From: Candidatus Falkowiibacteriota bacterium | GTDB lineage: Bacteria > Patescibacteriota > Patescibacteriia > Patescibacteriales > UBA12465 | Assembly: GCA_903857815.1 (NCBI GenBank) | Contig: CAIOGK010000104.1 | Location: forward strand, 1 to 15,467 | Direction of reading: 5' to 3' | DNA: 15,467 bases | Part shown: in pieces, positions 14,149 to 15,467 of the stretch | Layout: every line of letters starts with the position of its first letter | Position numbering within the stretch: the first letter of the stretch is position 1 | Position numbers and translations under genes: made by a program | The notes under the pieces: model-generated | Database searches by the model: none | The model's input: only the letters and a program-made list of their open reading frames with translations | What the model was told of the DNA's origin: nothing

Positions 14149-14217
14149 TCCTAGTGGCGGTAAACAAGAGCTAACTTTTTCTTAAACAAAAGATAAAACT
14201 AATGTTTAGCTTCTGAT

Positions 14218-14246
14218 TTGCGAAAAAACCGATAAAATAGTAATAT
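14218..14246 (+). promoter_or_regulatory. Weak candidate promoter for hisS
   Basis: TTGCGA (14218-14223), 17-nt spacer, TAATAT (14241-14246). TAAAAT at 14233-14238 is an alternative -10. The leader would be about 55 nt. The 196-nt gap 14113-14308 holds this, the response-regulator -10 and the hairpin at 14261-14293, and no gene. Confidence 0.3.
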
Positions 14247-14260
14247 TAAAATAGAAAGAA

Positions 14261-14293
14261 GAGCTTGAAGTTAATAAAGCCCCGTAAAAGCTC
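14261..14293 (+). other. Possible hairpin in the hisS leader
   Basis: GAGCTT (14261-14266) can pair with AAGCTC (14288-14293) around a 21-nt loop, or CTTGA with TCAAG in a slipped register. It lies 16 nt before the hisS start. No T-box, His-codon run or T-tract is seen, so a regulatory role is only a possibility. Confidence 0.25.
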
Positions 14294-14308
14294 AAGACCT
14301 ACAAAATT

Positions 14309-15467
14309 ATGCCTAAAGTCTTATCAAAACAAGAACCAAAAGGAACTAAGGATTGGTTGCCTGAGGAATTTGCTGCTCGAAAATATATTTTTGATTGTTG
14401 GCGTCGTGTTTGCGTTCGTTACGGATTCGAGGAATATTTAACGCCAATCGTTGAAAATGCGGAAATTTATCGCGCTAAATCAGGTGAGGATATTGGTGGT
14501 AAAGAATTGGTTACTTTCAGTGATTTAGGAGGGCGAGAGCTTTCTATCCGCCCTGAGATGACGCCCTCAGTTGTAAGAATGGTTTCTAAGATATATTCCG
14601 CTAGCCCCAAGCCGCTTAAATATTTTTCCATTGCTAATTTTATGCGCAATGAGAAGCCGCAACGTGGACGTAACCGCGAATTTTGGCAGCTTAATTGTGA
14701 TATTTTTGGAAGTGCTGATGAAGCAGCTGATTTAGAAATTTTAACTTTAGCTTTAGATTTAGTTTTAGAATTTGATCCGCCGGCCGATTCTTTTACTTTA
14801 GCAATAAATAGTCGTCGTTTAATTGATGGCGTTTTGGATTTGGTTGGCGCTGGTAAATTAAAAACTGAAGGGAAATCGTTAGTAGTTAGAACTTTAGATA
14901 AATGGAAAAAATTACCGCCTTTAGTTATTAAAGAACGTTTACAAGAAGCAGGATTAAAAAAAGAAGCGGTTATTATTTTAGAACAGTTTATGTCTTGTCG
15001 TAGTTTGGAGGAGATTGTCGAGAAATTACCTGATTTAAAAAATAATCTTGGATTTTTAGAAATTAGTAATGCCTTAAAGTCTTTAGCTAGTCTTGGCTAT
15101 AGTGATTTTGTAGAATTTAACCCCTCAGTTATTCGTGGGTTTGATTATTATGACGGTTTAGTGTTTGAAGTTTTTGATAAGCATCCTGATAATAATCGCG
15201 CCATGTTTGGCGGCGGCCGCTATAACGGTTTAGCGAAAATTTTTGGAGAAAAAAATTTTCCAGCGGTTGGCTTTGCTCCCGGAGATGAAGCGACTAAATT
15301 ATTTTTAGAGAGTTGGAAATTATTAGATAAGAGTCGTTATAATATTCAAGAAAAATATTATTTGCCCCTTCTATCATCTGATTTAATTTCTGCGACTCGT
15401 CAGCTAGCTAAGCAACTTCGTTCTTCCGGTTTGGATATTTTTACTGGTCTTGAAGAACAAAAAATAG
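14309..15467 (+). CDS. hisS: Histidyl-tRNA synthetase, 3' end beyond the window
   Basis: Charges tRNA-His with histidine. 386 codons are present and the frame is still open at the right edge. PKGTKDWLPEE (10-20) is the family N-terminus. RPEMTPSVVRMV (81-92) follows motif 1. Motif 2 is FMRNEKPQRGRNREFWQLNC (111-130, Arg113). The histidine-binding signature is IRGFDYYDG (275-283, Arg276), GGGRYNGL is at 301-308, and the anticodon-binding domain starts near 350. Motif 3 is unusual: AVGFAPGDEATK (319-330) has Ala328 where E. coli-type enzymes have the arginine of GLER. I recall similar D-for-ER variants in Patescibacteria enzymes, so this is probably lineage-typical and not damage. The ATG has no Shine-Dalgarno site. 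Confidence 0.95.
   Translation, partial: MPKVLSKQEPKGTKDWLPEEFAARKYIFDCWRRVCVRYGFEEYLTPIVENAEIYRAKSGEDIGGKELVTFSDLGGRELSIRPEMTPSVVRMVSKIYSASPKPLKYFSIANFMRNEKPQRGRNREFWQLNCDIFGSADEAADLEILTLALDLVLEFDPPADSFTLAINSRRLIDGVLDLVGAGKLKTEGKSLVVRTLDKWKKLPPLVIKERLQEAGLKKEAVIILEQFMSCRSLEEIVEKLPDLKNNLGFLEISNALKSLASLGYSDFVEFNPSVIRGFDYYDGLVFEVFDKHPDNNRAMFGGGRYNGLAKIFGEKNFPAVGFAPGDEATKLFLESWKLLDKSRYNIQEKYYLPLLSSDLISATRQLAKQLRSSGLDIFTGLEEQKI

Noticed and set aside
14149..14308. T-box or other tRNA-sensing leader before hisS
   Set aside because: No T-box sequence, no specifier-loop arrangement and no terminator hairpin with T-tract; only a weak 6-bp stem.
14467..14649. Minus-strand open frame inside hisS
   Set aside because: Antisense to catalytic motifs of histidyl-tRNA synthetase.
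1..15467. CRISPR arrays, insertion sequences, integrase or attachment sites
   Set aside because: No regularly spaced repeats, transposase-like proteins or long terminal repeats seen on either strand.

Overview
The window looks like a piece of a streamlined, AT-rich bacterial chromosome, most likely from the Candidate Phyla Radiation (Patescibacteria). This is inference from several signs: compact gene spacing, ATG starts preceded by A/T-rich leaders instead of Shine-Dalgarno sites, TAA/TAG stops only, and several proteins of a style I associate with that group (a Met-rich three-helix protein beside an ECF sigma factor, a small secreted Gly/Met-rich protein, an HMA-SafE-cupredoxin fusion, and a histidyl-tRNA synthetase with an altered motif 3). 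I could not run a database search.

Layout. 1-135 is the 3' end of a gene whose last residues resemble the tail of PAS/histidine-kinase proteins; it seems to need a frame change. 161-5641 is a housekeeping stretch: a D-2-hydroxyacid dehydrogenase, asparaginyl-tRNA synthetase with a small unknown protein behind it, an alpha/beta hydrolase, a GreA/GreB factor (minus) and an unknown 334-residue protein (minus).

5642-12250 is the accessory core and looks like an envelope or metal-stress region. An ECF sigma factor is followed after 4 nt by a three-helix membrane protein with a methionine-rich external tail. Next come a secreted Gly/Met-rich protein, a P2-type cation ATPase and, convergent to it, a csoR repressor with an HMA-TauE/SafE-cupredoxin fusion. 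The sigma gene and the secreted-protein gene share an almost identical bipartite promoter (TGAAGAAA-N12-GCGTAT), so the sigma factor probably drives itself, the membrane protein and the secreted protein. csoR has a near-consensus promoter with a CsoR-like palindrome over the start of transcription, so the fusion is probably copper-induced. The two circuits together would sense and handle metal, probably copper, at the envelope.

12251-15467 returns to housekeeping genes: rarA (AAA+ ATPase), an orphan OmpR-type response regulator (minus) and the start of hisS, which runs off the right edge.

Convergent gene pairs are packed with 1-40 nt between them or with overlap. Two clear intrinsic terminators for plus-strand genes lie inside the 3' coding end of the opposing gene. 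No tRNA, rRNA, CRISPR array, insertion sequence or gene-free stretch over 300 nt was seen. The two largest gaps (5642-5841 and 14113-14308) hold promoter-like elements.
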